Assembly (NCBI GenBank): GCA_017380575.1
Contig: JAFODS010000004.1
Span: 1 to 64,000, forward strand
DNA: 64,000 nt
Direction of reading: 5' to 3'
Source: Clostridia bacterium
GTDB taxonomy: Bacteria > Bacillota > Clostridia > Oscillospirales > Acutalibacteraceae
Notes under the pieces: model-generated
The model's database searches: none
What the model was told of the DNA's origin: nothing
Seen by the model: the letters and a program-made list of their open reading frames with translations, nothing else
Translations under genes and position numbers: made by a program
In this document: in pieces, positions 49,452-58,960 of the stretch
How the letters are laid out: every line of letters starts with the position of its first letter
Numbering within the stretch: the stretch's first letter is position 1

Positions 49452-49592
49452 AACGTTGTGTTTATTGCGATTTCTGTTGTGCTCCTTCTTTCAAAAGCTC
49501 CCGAGAAAAAACTTGTTGACGATATTTTCTCCTGCTATGACAGAAAGGTTATTGTAAAGGCAAAAGATGCCATTGAAACAGAAGAAATTTAA
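49452..49592 (+). pseudogene. 3' remnant of a membrane protein gene
   Basis: An open frame without a usable start codes NVVFIAISVVLLLSKAPEKK, then a charged tail ending IETEEI and TAA. It reads as one membrane span plus a cytoplasmic tail and directly follows the hairpin-module array. The rest of the gene is missing, so it appears to have been cut off, possibly by the repeat. Confidence 0.5.
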
Positions 49593-49613
49593 AAAAGAGC
49601 TGTAAAAAAAGAA

Positions 49614-49646
49614 GAGCTGTAAAAAACAATTTGTTTTTTACAGCTC
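49614..49646. terminator. Bidirectional terminator
   Basis: GAGCTGTAAAAAAC (49614-49627) and GTTTTTTACAGCTC (49633-49646) are exact complements. A partial duplicate of GAGCTGTAAAAAA lies just upstream. Confidence 0.85.
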
Positions 49647-49654
49647 ATTTCGCT

Positions 49655-50194
49655 TTATTCAAAGATTGTTTCTTTAATCATATTGTCAAAGTGTTCAGAA
49701 GCCTGAACAAAAACACGTTTGCCGAGGTCGATAATTTCCTGCCAGCTTATGTTGCAAAGCATAGAAAACTGTTCGCCGATATTCGTTGCCGCATCTCCGC
49801 CCTTTTTAAGTGCAAGAAGATAAAATGTAAACGCGGCACCGTCGGAAATATTATTGTAATATCCGCTTTCGTTTGTTTTCAGGTATTCGTACATTGCCGC
49901 ACTTGCTGTGTCGGCAAGGAAATCGACAGGGACATTCTTCTGAATGCTGTATTCAGCCACAAACGTAAGAAGCACCCTTACCTGATAAAGCAAAGCCGCT
50001 GTCATATTGAAACCGCTGAGGTCAACAATTCCGTCCTCAGGCTTGATTTTTGCCATCTGCTGACCAAGGGCGATTGCTTTGTCGCGGTTGCCGTTTGCAA
50101 GATGAAGCTGAACCTCATCGTTAATTGCCTGAAATTCGCCCGTTTCTGTCATCGATTTTTTGACATAGATTTTAATATCTCTGTCTTCTGCCAT
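49655..50194 (-). CDS. Conserved-looking cytoplasmic protein of unknown function
   Basis: 179 residues, mostly helical, not recognised. Segments such as NDEVQLHLANGNRDKAIALGQ (residues about 25-45, TPR-like in spacing) and QEIIDLGKRVFVQASEH are visible, but no catalytic motif. It has no signal peptide or membrane span. It follows the PHP gene by 21 bases on the same strand and is probably in its operon. Function cannot be inferred. Confidence 0.7.
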   Translation of the reverse strand: MAEDRDIKIYVKKSMTETGEFQAINDEVQLHLANGNRDKAIALGQQMAKIKPEDGIVDLSGFNMTAALLYQVRVLLTFVAEYSIQKNVPVDFLADTASAAMYEYLKTNESGYYNNISDGAAFTFYLLALKKGGDAATNIGEQFSMLCNISWQEIIDLGKRVFVQASEHFDNMIKETIFE

Positions 50195-50215
50195 TTTTAT
50201 ATCTCCAATACAGAA

Positions 50216-51085
50216 TTATTTTTCTTCAGCAGCAAGCTTTTTCTGCTGACGGCGGATTCTCGCCTTGTAATTCATAAAATCGCTGTAATTTGCATCGGGA
50301 GTTGTATACGATGCAAGAGAAACGCAGTGCTTGTTATTTCTTCCTCTGAAATCACTGCCGCCGATTGCAAGCAAGCCGTTCTTCTTTGCGAACACTGCAA
50401 GTTCTGCAGTTGTGCTTTCGTCGTGCTGCGGACACCATACTTCAATTCCGTCAAGTCCTGCCTTAACAAGCTTTTCAAGAACGGTTGTGTTTTTGTATTC
50501 GCCTGTGTAAGCAAGAATTGCAATACCGCCTGCCTCGTGGATTGCGGAAACAATCTCTTCAGGCTCGGAAAGCTTCGGTCTTACAAGGATGCTGTTTTCA
50601 GTTCCTTCTGTGAAAAGCTCGTTGTAAAGCTCACCGTAAAGTTCAGTTGTAATTCCGCTTTCAACAAGAGCTGCCATAATATGAACGGGATAAACATTTG
50701 TTGAACCCTGTGCACATTTAAGAACGAGGTCAGCCGTAATCGGATATTTCTGTGCTGCCTTTATCATCATATACTGTGCCGCACGCTTTCTTGCAAGAAG
50801 ATTGCGGTGGCAGATACCTTCAAGTCTGTCAGGCGAGTCGCTCATATAGCCGATGATATAAACTTCTGTTTTGTTTTCGCTGTCGTAGGAGGAAATCTCT
50901 ACACCCGGGATAACCTTGATGCCGTGACGCTCGCCGATAAGCTTCGCACGGATTGTTCCTGCAAGGCAATCGCGGTCAGTAATAGCAAGGGCTTCAACTC
51001 CACGCTTCTGTGCCAATAAAATTATGTCGTCGATACCCATTGAGCCATCAGACAGTTTTGTGTGACAATGCAAATCTACCGTCAT
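50216..51085 (-). CDS. PHP-domain phosphoesterase (RNase AM/TrpH-like)
   Basis: 289 residues from ATG at 51085, preceded by GGGGGA; a TTG-started 5-codon extension is rejected. Metal motifs are VDLHCHTKLSDGS at the N-terminus, LAITDRDCLAGT near 35 (Asp-Arg in place of the usual Asp-His), VIPGVEISSYD near 60 and AIGGSDFRGRNNKHC near 250. The layout resembles YciV/TrpH-like PHP proteins that hydrolyse 5' phosphates of nucleic acids or small phosphates. The start of an operon with the unknown protein downstream is likely. Confidence 0.85.
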   Translation of the reverse strand: MTVDLHCHTKLSDGSMGIDDIILLAQKRGVEALAITDRDCLAGTIRAKLIGERHGIKVIPGVEISSYDSENKTEVYIIGYMSDSPDRLEGICHRNLLARKRAAQYMMIKAAQKYPITADLVLKCAQGSTNVYPVHIMAALVESGITTELYGELYNELFTEGTENSILVRPKLSEPEEIVSAIHEAGGIAILAYTGEYKNTTVLEKLVKAGLDGIEVWCPQHDESTTAELAVFAKKNGLLAIGGSDFRGRNNKHCVSLASYTTPDANYSDFMNYKARIRRQQKKLAAEEK

Positions 51086-51199
51086 TTTCAATTCCCCCAA
51101 TTCCTAAAAAGCACTGATTTCAAGCGACAATAGCCTAATGCTATTATATTACAAAAGAGAGGGAATTGCAAGAATTTATTTTTAAAAACAAGATTTTTG

Positions 51200-52123
51200 T
51201 CAGAAGATGCTTTCAATCACCTTTGAGCATTCAACGGGAGAGTATACCCAGTGGTCAATATGGTCGGAATCGGTGTAATATTTAATTGGTGCTGTGGGAT
51301 ATTCTGCTTCAAAGGCATCAACGATGATGAGCTTTATCTTCATCCTTTCGGGAAGCATACTCTTGATGTAAACCCCTGCATGACAGCCTGCCGTAATTCC
51401 TTCGGAATATTCCGCAAGACCTGCAAGGTTCGGTGTCAGCTCAACGAAGATGCCGTAGTTTTCGATTGAGCGGACAATACCCGGTACGGTTTCTCCTGTG
51501 GAAAATTCACCTGCATTCTGTTCCCATGTTCCGAGCAGTTCTTTGTGAGAAAACGTTATTCGTCCGAGCTCGTCAACAGATTTGACAACCACCCTTATCA
51601 TCTGTCCGATATGGAAACGTACGGACGGATGCGGAATACGCGAAACGGAAATGCTGTCTATCGGCAGAAGTCCGTTGATTCCTGCACCGATATCAAGAAA
51701 AACTCCGAAGCTTTCCATATGCGTTACCTTTGCTTCGATAACGTCACCCGGCCGCAGCTTTGAAATGTAATTATCAATGCAGTCCTGCTGAACGGAACGT
51801 CTTGAAAGGACGGCATATTCCCTGTCGTTAGTGTCCTTACGGAAGCCGAGAATATGGAACATAACGGGTTTGTTTACCCTCGAAATGAGTGCGATGTCCC
51901 TGACTGAACCGTCGCTTATTCCGACGGCACCTTCTTCGTGCGGAATTATTCCGTACATACAGCCAAGGTCAACGCGCAGGTCGTGATTTTTGTCGCACAC
52001 AAGTGTTCTTGCCTCAACAATCGCACCTGTGAAGAAAGCTTCGTGAAGTGCATTGGGTGAAGAAAGAAACGCCTGGTTGGAGGGAGTTGAAATAAGCTGT
52101 CCCTCAGGTCTGAAATTTTGCAT
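51200..52123 (-). CDS. S1-domain RNA-binding protein
   Basis: 307 residues. The central part (about 120-190) is a clear S1 OB-fold: RPGDVIEAKVTHMESFGVFL and DIGAGINGLLPIDSIS. A second, weaker S1-like repeat follows (about 205-265, GETVPGIVRSIENYGIFVEL and TPNLAGLAEYSE). It is far shorter than ribosomal protein S1, and looks like the shortened S1-homolog family of Firmicutes that binds mRNA or the ribosome. A small GGCGGA/TCCGCC hairpin (52148-52162) lies in its leader. It is divergent from the DUF951 gene. Confidence 0.85.
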   Translation of the reverse strand: MQNFRPEGQLISTPSNQAFLSSPNALHEAFFTGAIVEARTLVCDKNHDLRVDLGCMYGIIPHEEGAVGISDGSVRDIALISRVNKPVMFHILGFRKDTNDREYAVLSRRSVQQDCIDNYISKLRPGDVIEAKVTHMESFGVFLDIGAGINGLLPIDSISVSRIPHPSVRFHIGQMIRVVVKSVDELGRITFSHKELLGTWEQNAGEFSTGETVPGIVRSIENYGIFVELTPNLAGLAEYSEGITAGCHAGVYIKSMLPERMKIKLIIVDAFEAEYPTAPIKYYTDSDHIDHWVYSPVECSKVIESIF

Positions 52124-52220
52124 ATATGTTTTACCACCTTTATTTTCGGCGGAGAATCCGCCTTTGAATGTTTTTTCTACTTAAATATATGAATGTTTTG
52201 CCCGTTAATGACAAAAAATG

Positions 52221-52249
52221 TATACATTCCAAATCTTTTATGATATAAT
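52221..52249 (+). promoter_or_regulatory. Promoter of the DUF951/prfA unit
   Basis: TATACA (52221-52226), 17-bp spacer, TATAAT (52244-52249). The -35 is weak. Confidence 0.5.
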
Positions 52250-52289
52250 ATAAAATTAAGGAAATATTGTTTACTTCGGAGGGATAAAA

Positions 52290-52490
52290 ATGGATGTTCG
52301 TGTCGGCGACAAGCTCGTGATGAAAAAGAATCACCCGTGCGGCTGCAATACATTTGAAGTGTTGCGTTCGGGTATGGATTTCAAAATCAAATGCGAAAAA
52401 TGCGGTCACGAGGTTATGGTGCCCCGTGTTAAAGCAGAAAAGAATATCCGTAAAATCTTCCGCGGTGACGAGGAGATAAAAAAGATGTAG
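52290..52490 (+). CDS. DUF951 family zinc-ribbon-like protein
   Basis: 66 residues. HPCGCNTFEVLRSGMDFKIK followed by CEKCGHEVMVPR is the DUF951 pattern, with Cys pairs likely to bind zinc. CGGAGGG precedes the ATG. The function of the family is not known; its genes often sit by ribosomal or prfA genes in Firmicutes, as here, 41 bases upstream of prfA. Confidence 0.92.
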   Translation: MDVRVGDKLVMKKNHPCGCNTFEVLRSGMDFKIKCEKCGHEVMVPRVKAEKNIRKIFRGDEEIKKM

Positions 52491-52531
52491 GAATAAATCC
52501 TTTTTCAGAATAATTTTATTTGGAGGATTTT

Positions 52532-53599
52532 ATGCTTGATAAATTAAAATCGGTTGAAGAAAAGTTTGAGGATATCAATGCACAGCTCTGCGACCCCGAT
52601 GTTGTTTCGGATATGGACAAATACCGCAAGCTGATGCAGGACGTCAAACACCTTACACCGATAGTTGAAAAATACCGTGAATACAAAAAAGTGAACTCTG
52701 ACCTTGAAGAAGCAAAGATGCTTCTTGACGAAGGCGGACTTGACAAGGATTTCCGCGAAATGGTTTTTGAACAGCTCGAGGAATCGAAACAGCAGATCGA
52801 GGTTATCGGCGAAGAGCTGAAAATCCTGCTTCTTCCGCGTGACCCGAACGATGACAGAAACGTTATCATCGAAATCCGAGGCGGTGCAGGCGGTGAGGAA
52901 TCCGCACTTTTTGCAAATTCACTTTTCAGAATGTACTCGATGTATGCCGAAACACGTGGCTGGAAGCCTGAAATTTTAAGCTCAAATCCGACTGAGCTTG
53001 GCGGCTTCAAGGAAGTAAGCTTTATGATCAGCGGTGATGGTGCATACTCCCGTTTCAAGTTTGAAAGCGGTGTTCACCGTGTTCAGCGAGTGCCCGAAAC
53101 CGAGTCGCAGGGACGTATCCACACTTCAACGGTAACTGTTGCCGTGCTTCCCGAGGCTCAGGATGTTGATATTGAAATCAACCCTGCAGATTTGCAGATT
53201 GACACCTTCCGTTCAAGCGGTGCAGGCGGTCAGCATATCAACAAAACAGAATCTGCAATCCGAATCACACATATCCCGACGGGTACCATTGTTGAGTGTC
53301 AGGACGAAAGAAGTCAGCACAAAAACAAGGACAAGGCGATGAAAATTCTTCGCTCACGAATCCTTGATGCCGAACGTGAAAAGCAGAATAAAGAAATTGC
53401 AGGCGAGCGAAAGTCGCAGGTCGGTACGGGCGACAGAAGCGAACGTATCCGAACATACAACTATCCTCAGGGACGTGTCAGCGACCACAGAATCGGTCTT
53501 ACATTATATAAACTCGAGGCCATTCTTAACGGTGACCTTGACGAAGTTATCGACGCACTCATAACTGCAGATACAGCAGAAAAGCTGAAAGCCGAATAA
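52532..53599 (+). CDS. prfA: Peptide chain release factor 1
   Basis: 355 residues from ATG 52532, 6 bases after TGGAGGA; a 4-residue upstream extension is rejected. GGQ motif: [18 protein letters not shown] near residue 225; N-terminal and anticodon-mimic helices are typical. It releases peptides at UAA and UAG. It is followed after 17 bases by the Sua5-CoaE fusion, itself a usual prfA neighbour in Firmicutes (as sua5 alone). Confidence 0.96.
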   Translation: MLDKLKSVEEKFEDINAQLCDPDVVSDMDKYRKLMQDVKHLTPIVEKYREYKKVNSDLEEAKMLLDEGGLDKDFREMVFEQLEESKQQIEVIGEELKILLLPRDPNDDRNVIIEIRGGAGGEESALFANSLFRMYSMYAETRGWKPEILSSNPTELGGFKEVSFMISGDGAYSRFKFESGVHRVQRVPETESQGRIHTSTVTVAVLPEAQDVDIEINPADLQIDTFRSSGAGGQHINKTESAIRITHIPTGTIVECQDERSQHKNKDKAMKILRSRILDAEREKQNKEIAGERKSQVGTGDRSERIRTYNYPQGRVSDHRIGLTLYKLEAILNGDLDEVIDALITADTAEKLKAE

Positions 53600-53616
53600 C
53601 ACCAGAAGGTGATTTT

Positions 53617-55206
53617 TTGAATACAAAGTTTTATAAAAACTGTGATGCTTCCGAGCTTACGGAAGCCGCAGAAATATTAAAAAACGGCGGACTTGTTGCA
53701 ATCCCGACGGAAACGGTTTACGGACTTGCGGCAAACGCCTATAACGGAAAGGCTGTTTCAAAGGTTTTTGAAGCAAAGGGCAGACCGACGGATAACCCGA
53801 TGATTGTCCATATTTCAAAGCTTGAAGAAATTCATCCTCTTGTAACGGATTTCCCCGAAAAAGCAAAGGCTCTTGCCGAAGCTTACTGGCCGGGACCGCT
53901 TACGATGATTCTTCCGAAGTCCGACCTCGTTCCGCGTGAGGTTGCACCAAGGCTTGAAACAGTTGCCGTGCGTATGCCTTCGCACCCGATTGCAAGGAAG
54001 ATTATTGAGCTTGCGGGTGTTCCGCTTGCCGCACCGTCGGCAAACTCATCGGGTTCACCGAGCCCGACAACAGCTCAGCACGTGCTCAACGACCTTGACG
54101 GAAAAATTGATGCAATTGTTGACGGCGGTGAATGCGACGTCGGAATTGAATCGACGGTTATCACTCTCGCAACAGATGTTCCGAGGCTTCTTCGTCCGGG
54201 AGGAATAACCCTCCAGCAGCTTGAAGCTGTGCTCGGTCACGTTGATGTTGACCCTGCCGTTTTATCTGAGCTTAAAGAAGGCGTTGCTCCCGCATCTCCC
54301 GGAATGAAATATAAGCATTATTCGCCGAAAGCTGAAGTATATATTGTTGAAGGCAGTCTTGAAAGCTTCAAGTTCCTGATTGATTCTGAATACAGGGACG
54401 GTGATATGGCTCTTTGCTTCAACGGTGAAGAAACGGATATTCCCGTTACCTGTCTTTCTTTCGGTGACGAAAACGACCTTGATTCGCAGGCACATCTGCT
54501 TTTTGCACAGCTTCGTAAATTTGACGAGCTTGGGGCAAAAAGAGTTTTTGTCCGTGCCCCGAGTAATGAGGGTGTCGGACTCGGAGTTTACAACAGACTT
54601 CTCCGTGCCGCCGCTTTCAAGGTTATAAAGCCTCCCGTGATTTACGGTCTTACAGGACAGACGGGTGCAGGAAAAAGCACTGTCGGAGAAATCCTCAGCG
54701 AAAAAGGCTATCTTATCGTTGACGGTGACGTTGCCGCAAGAGCAGTTGTTGAAAAAGGCTCACCCGTACTTAAGGAATTGTCTGACACTTTCGGCTCGGA
54801 TATCCTTGACGAAAACGGAGAGCTTATCCGTGCGGCACTTGCAAAAAAGGCATTCTCAACTGAAGAAAACCGACAGAAGCTCAACAGCATAACACACCCT
54901 GCCGTAACAAAATGGGCTATTGACTTCGTTAAAGAAAATCTTAACGAAAGCCACAAGGGTGTTATTGTTGATGCCGCGGCAATTTTCGACAGCGATATCA
55001 AGAGATACTGCTCAAAAATGATTGTCGTAACAGCACCTGAAGAGGAAAGACTGGCACGTATTCTTTCGCGTGACGGTCTTACGGAAGAAGCGGCTATGCT
55101 TCGGATTAAGGCACAGAAAGACGAGCAATACTATAAGGAAAGAGCAGATATTCTTGTAAGAAATTATGCTCCGTACAATCTTTCGCAGGAGCTGGAATTA
55201 TTATAA
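53617..55206 (+). CDS. Fusion of threonylcarbamoyl-AMP synthase (Sua5) and dephospho-CoA kinase (CoaE)
   Basis: 529 residues in one uninterrupted frame from TTG 53617 (after GAAGGTGAT). Residues about 1-340 are a Sua5/YwlC protein: GGLVAIPTETVYGLAANAYN, RPTDNPMIVHI, AAPSANSSGSPSPTTAQHV, then a Sua5 C-terminal domain. Residues about 343-529 are a complete CoaE: VIYGLTGQTGAGKSTVGEIL (P-loop), RAALAKKAFST, NSITHP, and VDAAAIFDSD. The first part makes threonylcarbamoyl-AMP for tRNA t6A; the second phosphorylates dephospho-CoA. These are normally separate genes. Both halves keep their catalytic motifs, so the fusion is probably functional. Confidence 0.92.
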   Translation: MNTKFYKNCDASELTEAAEILKNGGLVAIPTETVYGLAANAYNGKAVSKVFEAKGRPTDNPMIVHISKLEEIHPLVTDFPEKAKALAEAYWPGPLTMILPKSDLVPREVAPRLETVAVRMPSHPIARKIIELAGVPLAAPSANSSGSPSPTTAQHVLNDLDGKIDAIVDGGECDVGIESTVITLATDVPRLLRPGGITLQQLEAVLGHVDVDPAVLSELKEGVAPASPGMKYKHYSPKAEVYIVEGSLESFKFLIDSEYRDGDMALCFNGEETDIPVTCLSFGDENDLDSQAHLLFAQLRKFDELGAKRVFVRAPSNEGVGLGVYNRLLRAAAFKVIKPPVIYGLTGQTGAGKSTVGEILSEKGYLIVDGDVAARAVVEKGSPVLKELSDTFGSDILDENGELIRAALAKKAFSTEENRQKLNSITHPAVTKWAIDFVKENLNESHKGVIVDAAAIFDSDIKRYCSKMIVVTAPEEERLARILSRDGLTEEAAMLRIKAQKDEQYYKERADILVRNYAPYNLSQELELL

Positions 55207-55296
55207 GGCAAAGGCTTTGCGTAAGTTGTCAAAGTTAAGTAAAATAAAAAATTGCTATTTATATTTTATAGTCAATAAATGTAAGGAGGACTCGAA

Positions 55297-56703
55297 ATGA
55301 GCGAAGAAAAAACAGAGGTACAGCTTCTTCAGGAGAAGCTTATGATGAACAAAAAACACGCCGCCAAGGTAATTGACGACGCAGAGATGGCAAAGGCTAT
55401 GGACTTTGCAGAGGGATATAAAAAATTCCTTAACGATAACAAAACAGAGCGTGAGGTTGCTGCTTTCATTATTGAAGAAGCAAAGAAACGCGGTTTCGTT
55501 GAATTTGATAAGTTCGGCACCTACAAGCCGGGCGACAAGGTTTACTACCTTAACCGTAAAAAGGCTGTTATCCTTGCAGTAATCGGTAAAAAGAGCATTG
55601 CAGAAGGTGCACACATTGCAGCTGCACACATCGACTCTCCGAGAGTTGACCTTAAGCCCAATCCGCTTTATGAGTCAAGCGAAATCGCACTTATGAAAAC
55701 TCACTATTACGGCGGTATAAGAAAGTATCAGTGGCCGACAGTGCCTCTTTCAATGCACGGTGTAATCGTTCATAAGGACGGAACAGAAATCGACATCAAT
55801 ATCGGTGAAAAAGAAGGTGAACCGCAGTTCATCATCACAGACCTTCTTCCGCACCTCGGCAGAGAGCAGAGCGAAAGAAAGCTCGGTCAGGGCATCAAGG
55901 GCGAAGAGCTCAACGTCGTAGTAGGTTCACTTCCGTTCAAGGCTGATTCAGGCAGTGAGCTTGTAAAGCTTAACATTCTTAAGATGCTCAACGATAAGTA
56001 CGGCATTGTTGAGGAAGATTTCCTTACAGCTGAGCTTGAAATGGTACCTGCAATGAAGGTTACAGACATCGGCTTTGACCGCAGTCTTATCGGCGGATAC
56101 GGCCACGACGACCGTGTCTGTGCATATCCTGAGCTTATGGCAATCCTTGAGCTTGAAGAAACTCCCGAGCATACAGCTGTTGCTGTTTTTGCTGACAAGG
56201 AAGAAACAGGCTCAGACGGCAACACAGGTCTTCAGTCATCATATCTTCGTTATTTCATTGCTGACCTTGCAAGACTTGAGGGTCTTATGGGCAGAGATGC
56301 ACTTTCAAAGTCAAAGTGCCTTTCAGCTGACGTTAATGCAGCATTCGACCCGACATTCCCCTCACCCTTTGAGGCTGCAAACTCAGCCTATATCAACAAG
56401 GGTATCGTAGTTACAAAGTACACAGGTTCAGGCGGTAAGGGCGGCACATCCGACGCTTCTGCAGAATTCGTCGGCGAGGTTACAAGAATCTTCACCGCTG
56501 CAGACGTTTGCTGGCAGATGGGTGAGCTTGGTGCAGTCGATGCAGGCGGCGGCGGAACAGTTGCGAAGTATGTTGCAAAGCTCGACGTTGATGTTGTTGA
56601 CGTTGGTGTTCCCGTACTTTCAATGCATGCACCGTACGAGGTTGTTTCAAAGCTTGACGTTTATATGACAAACAAAGCAATTTCAGCATTCTACAAGGCT
56701 TAA
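55297..56703 (+). CDS. M18-family aspartyl aminopeptidase
   Basis: 468 residues. M18 metal motifs: GAHIAAAHIDSPRVDLK (His-Asp ligands) near 107, GYGHDDRVCAYPEL near 268, VFADKEETGSDGNTGLQSS (catalytic and bridging Glu) near 300 and a C-terminal VPVLSMHAPYEVVSK with the last His. It removes N-terminal acidic residues from peptides in the cytoplasm. AAGGAGGACTCGAA precedes the start. Its last seven codons are repeated at 58961-58979 on the far side of the GH36 gene. Confidence 0.94.
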   Translation: MSEEKTEVQLLQEKLMMNKKHAAKVIDDAEMAKAMDFAEGYKKFLNDNKTEREVAAFIIEEAKKRGFVEFDKFGTYKPGDKVYYLNRKKAVILAVIGKKSIAEGAHIAAAHIDSPRVDLKPNPLYESSEIALMKTHYYGGIRKYQWPTVPLSMHGVIVHKDGTEIDINIGEKEGEPQFIITDLLPHLGREQSERKLGQGIKGEELNVVVGSLPFKADSGSELVKLNILKMLNDKYGIVEEDFLTAELEMVPAMKVTDIGFDRSLIGGYGHDDRVCAYPELMAILELEETPEHTAVAVFADKEETGSDGNTGLQSSYLRYFIADLARLEGLMGRDALSKSKCLSADVNAAFDPTFPSPFEAANSAYINKGIVVTKYTGSGGKGGTSDASAEFVGEVTRIFTAADVCWQMGELGAVDAGGGGTVAKYVAKLDVDVVDVGVPVLSMHAPYEVVSKLDVYMTNKAISAFYKA

Positions 56704-56706
56704 AAT

Positions 56707-56742
56707 CAAGGACAGCAGAGAAATCTGCTGTCCTTTTTTGCG
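56707..56742 (+). terminator. Terminator of the aminopeptidase gene
   Basis: AAGGACAGCAGA-gaaa-TCTGCTGTCCTT followed by TTTTG. Confidence 0.87.
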
Positions 56743-56748
56743 TTATAA

Positions 56749-58818
56749 TTATTTCGCTGAAAACATTATGATAAAAGCTTTTTCTCCCTCAGGGAGGGTA
56801 AGCCTGATGCCGTTTGTCATAAGTTGTGTGCCCGTCATTTCAAAAATGTTTTCAGGTGTATCATAGTCGTATACGCTGTAAACAGTTTCGGGGTCAATTC
56901 CGTTGAGCTTCACAGTGTATTCGTTCTCTGAAACGTCTGCTCGCTTGTAGACGAGAGCCATACCGTTCTGTGCTGAATAATCGGAATACTGCATCGCAAG
57001 CATTCTATCCGAATAGTAGCTGCCGGAAGAGAGGGGGTAGTAGCTCTCATTCATCATCGAACGTTGATCGATATACGCACCGTAATGCTCGCCGTGTATC
57101 GTGCCGAAAGTTTCAAGTGTCAGCGGCATAATGGAGCTTCTTGCGGCATATTCAGATTCGCTGTAAGTAACCGTACCCGAGAGAGGAAGCCAGAATGAGA
57201 TACCAAAGGTCTGGAACTGCGTCGCTTCGAGAATATCTTCGTGAGGGTTACAGTTATAGTCGCTACGCCACACCGGAACACTTCTGCGTACCATCTCAAG
57301 ATCAAGCCTTCTGCCACCTGAAGCGCAGTTATCGATGATCAGGCTGTCAACGTTTTTGCAAAGACCGTCAAGGTAACGGTAAAGGTTTGAAACATAGTGG
57401 TTTTCAGTTATACCCGTTCTGCCGTCGCAATATTCTTTATCTGCCTGATTCCAGAAAATATCGGGAGAGAAGTTGAAATCTTGCCTGTAAATTGAAACTC
57501 CGTTATCTTTAAGGAATGTCGAAATGTAGTCAATCAGATAGTCGGTTGCATTATCGTTTGCAAGGTTCCACATAATGTTGTCCTCACCGTCAATTTCGAT
57601 AAGCCATTTGTCATTTTCTTTTCCTTTTATATAGAAAAGCGAATCCTTACAAACTCTTTCGGGTTCAAACCAGAGAACGAGGCCGCAGCCCTTTGTTGCT
57701 GCAAAGTCGGAAACTTCGCCTATACCGTTCGGAAAGCGCTCAGGGTTTGCAACCCACGAGCCGACGGAATCGTGCCAGCCCTCGTTGTATTTGTACCATC
57801 CTGCATCCATCCAGAAATAATCGACCTTGCCGTAAACCTCTTCGCCGTACCCGTCAGCGGCGGCAAAAAGTTCTTCTGCCGTCTGCGTATGCATAGGACC
57901 TGAGAATTCAAGCATTGTCATTGTTTCGGGAATGTTTGCAGGATAAACGCAGTTGCTTATCCAGCTTCTGAAAATGTTGAACCCTTTGAGGGGGTTTTCG
58001 TTGTTATAGAAACTAAGGGAAACAAGAGGTGAACGAACCTCTTCACCCGGAAGAAGATATGCTTTGAACTTTTCCTGCTTAACTCTGACTTTTACTTCAT
58101 TAACAGCTTTGCTGATATCGGTCCGCCAGAGACCTGTCCATCCGACACCGAGCACAATGCCCGAATCTTTTCCGCTGATATTAAAATAGGGCAGGTAAGT
58201 GTCTGTTGCTCTGCCGTCCTCGCTTGTAAAATTAGAGGGAACTGCTGTAAGATTTTTCTTCATCAGCGCAAAATCGTAAGGCTCGTCCTTGCTACCCTTT
58301 GAATAATAAAGTTTGGCTTTTTTTATCTCAAATGCAGTGTCTGCGGCATAAAAATTGCTTATTACAGGCGAGTTTTCTTCACCTTCGTTTTTGATATAAA
58401 CCGTCCATTCGCAGGTTGCATTTTCTTCGTAAATCGTAGCTTCAACTGTTGCAACGAGTGAACTCGCTTCGTGTCGGAGGTTTATGAAAGAAGTTTTTCC
58501 ACCTGTGTAAATATCACCGATGTCGCTTTCTTCACCGACTGAGATATTCCAATCGTCAATATTTTTGCTAAGTTTCTTGCCACCGATACTGAAATCATAC
58601 GGTAATTCATCGCAACCGTCCGCAAAAAGCAGATTTTTATCAAACCAATCTCGACATTTCTGCTTTTCTTCGTTGCTGATTTTTGTTTCATCAGCAGATA
58701 TGCTTTCAAAAACTATATCGCTGTTATATTTGTTTTCAGGAAGTCTGCTGATTTCCATGATAACCATACTGAAGAAACTTGAAATTGCCAGAAAAACTGA
58801 CATAATACTTTTAAACAT
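56749..58818 (-). CDS. GH36-family alpha-galactosidase, signal-bearing
   Basis: 689 residues from ATG at 58818, 8 bases after AAGGAGT; the longer frame covers the promoter. The N-terminus MFKSIMSVFLAISSFFSMV is a hydrophobic export signal much like that of the GH5 protein. The N-terminal beta domain is followed by the barrel: YFWMDAGWYKYNEGWHD near 345, YRQDFNFSPDIFW (nucleophile Asp) near 450, DNCASGGRRLDLEMVRRS near 505 and VWRSDYN (acid/base Asp) near 525. It hydrolyses terminal alpha-galactosides. No dockerin is present. It is inserted between the aminopeptidase gene and a second copy of that gene's last codons. Confidence 0.88.
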   Translation of the reverse strand: MFKSIMSVFLAISSFFSMVIMEISRLPENKYNSDIVFESISADETKISNEEKQKCRDWFDKNLLFADGCDELPYDFSIGGKKLSKNIDDWNISVGEESDIGDIYTGGKTSFINLRHEASSLVATVEATIYEENATCEWTVYIKNEGEENSPVISNFYAADTAFEIKKAKLYYSKGSKDEPYDFALMKKNLTAVPSNFTSEDGRATDTYLPYFNISGKDSGIVLGVGWTGLWRTDISKAVNEVKVRVKQEKFKAYLLPGEEVRSPLVSLSFYNNENPLKGFNIFRSWISNCVYPANIPETMTMLEFSGPMHTQTAEELFAAADGYGEEVYGKVDYFWMDAGWYKYNEGWHDSVGSWVANPERFPNGIGEVSDFAATKGCGLVLWFEPERVCKDSLFYIKGKENDKWLIEIDGEDNIMWNLANDNATDYLIDYISTFLKDNGVSIYRQDFNFSPDIFWNQADKEYCDGRTGITENHYVSNLYRYLDGLCKNVDSLIIDNCASGGRRLDLEMVRRSVPVWRSDYNCNPHEDILEATQFQTFGISFWLPLSGTVTYSESEYAARSSIMPLTLETFGTIHGEHYGAYIDQRSMMNESYYPLSSGSYYSDRMLAMQYSDYSAQNGMALVYKRADVSENEYTVKLNGIDPETVYSVYDYDTPENIFEMTGTQLMTNGIRLTLPEGEKAFIIMFSAK

Positions 58819-58854
58819 TGCAAGCACTCCTTCCAGGGCTTTGTACTTGTTCCG

Positions 58855-58883
58855 ATTATAAACTATTAGTTTTTTCTTGTCAA
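58855..58883 (-). promoter_or_regulatory. Promoter of the GH36 gene
   Basis: On the minus strand: TTGACA (58883-58878), 17-bp spacer, TATAAT (58860-58855), a full consensus. Confidence 0.9.
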
Positions 58884-58960
58884 TAAAAGGAAGCATACAA
58901 GCAAAAGTTTGCAAACTACTGCTCGGTTGCGGTTGATTGAGTTGGATAAAATCTGTGTCG

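Noticed and set aside
49631..50704. Long + strand open frame of 357 codons opposite two minus-strand genes
   Set aside because: It is rich in Cys and Phe, lacks a ribosome binding site and overlaps two convincing genes on the other strand.
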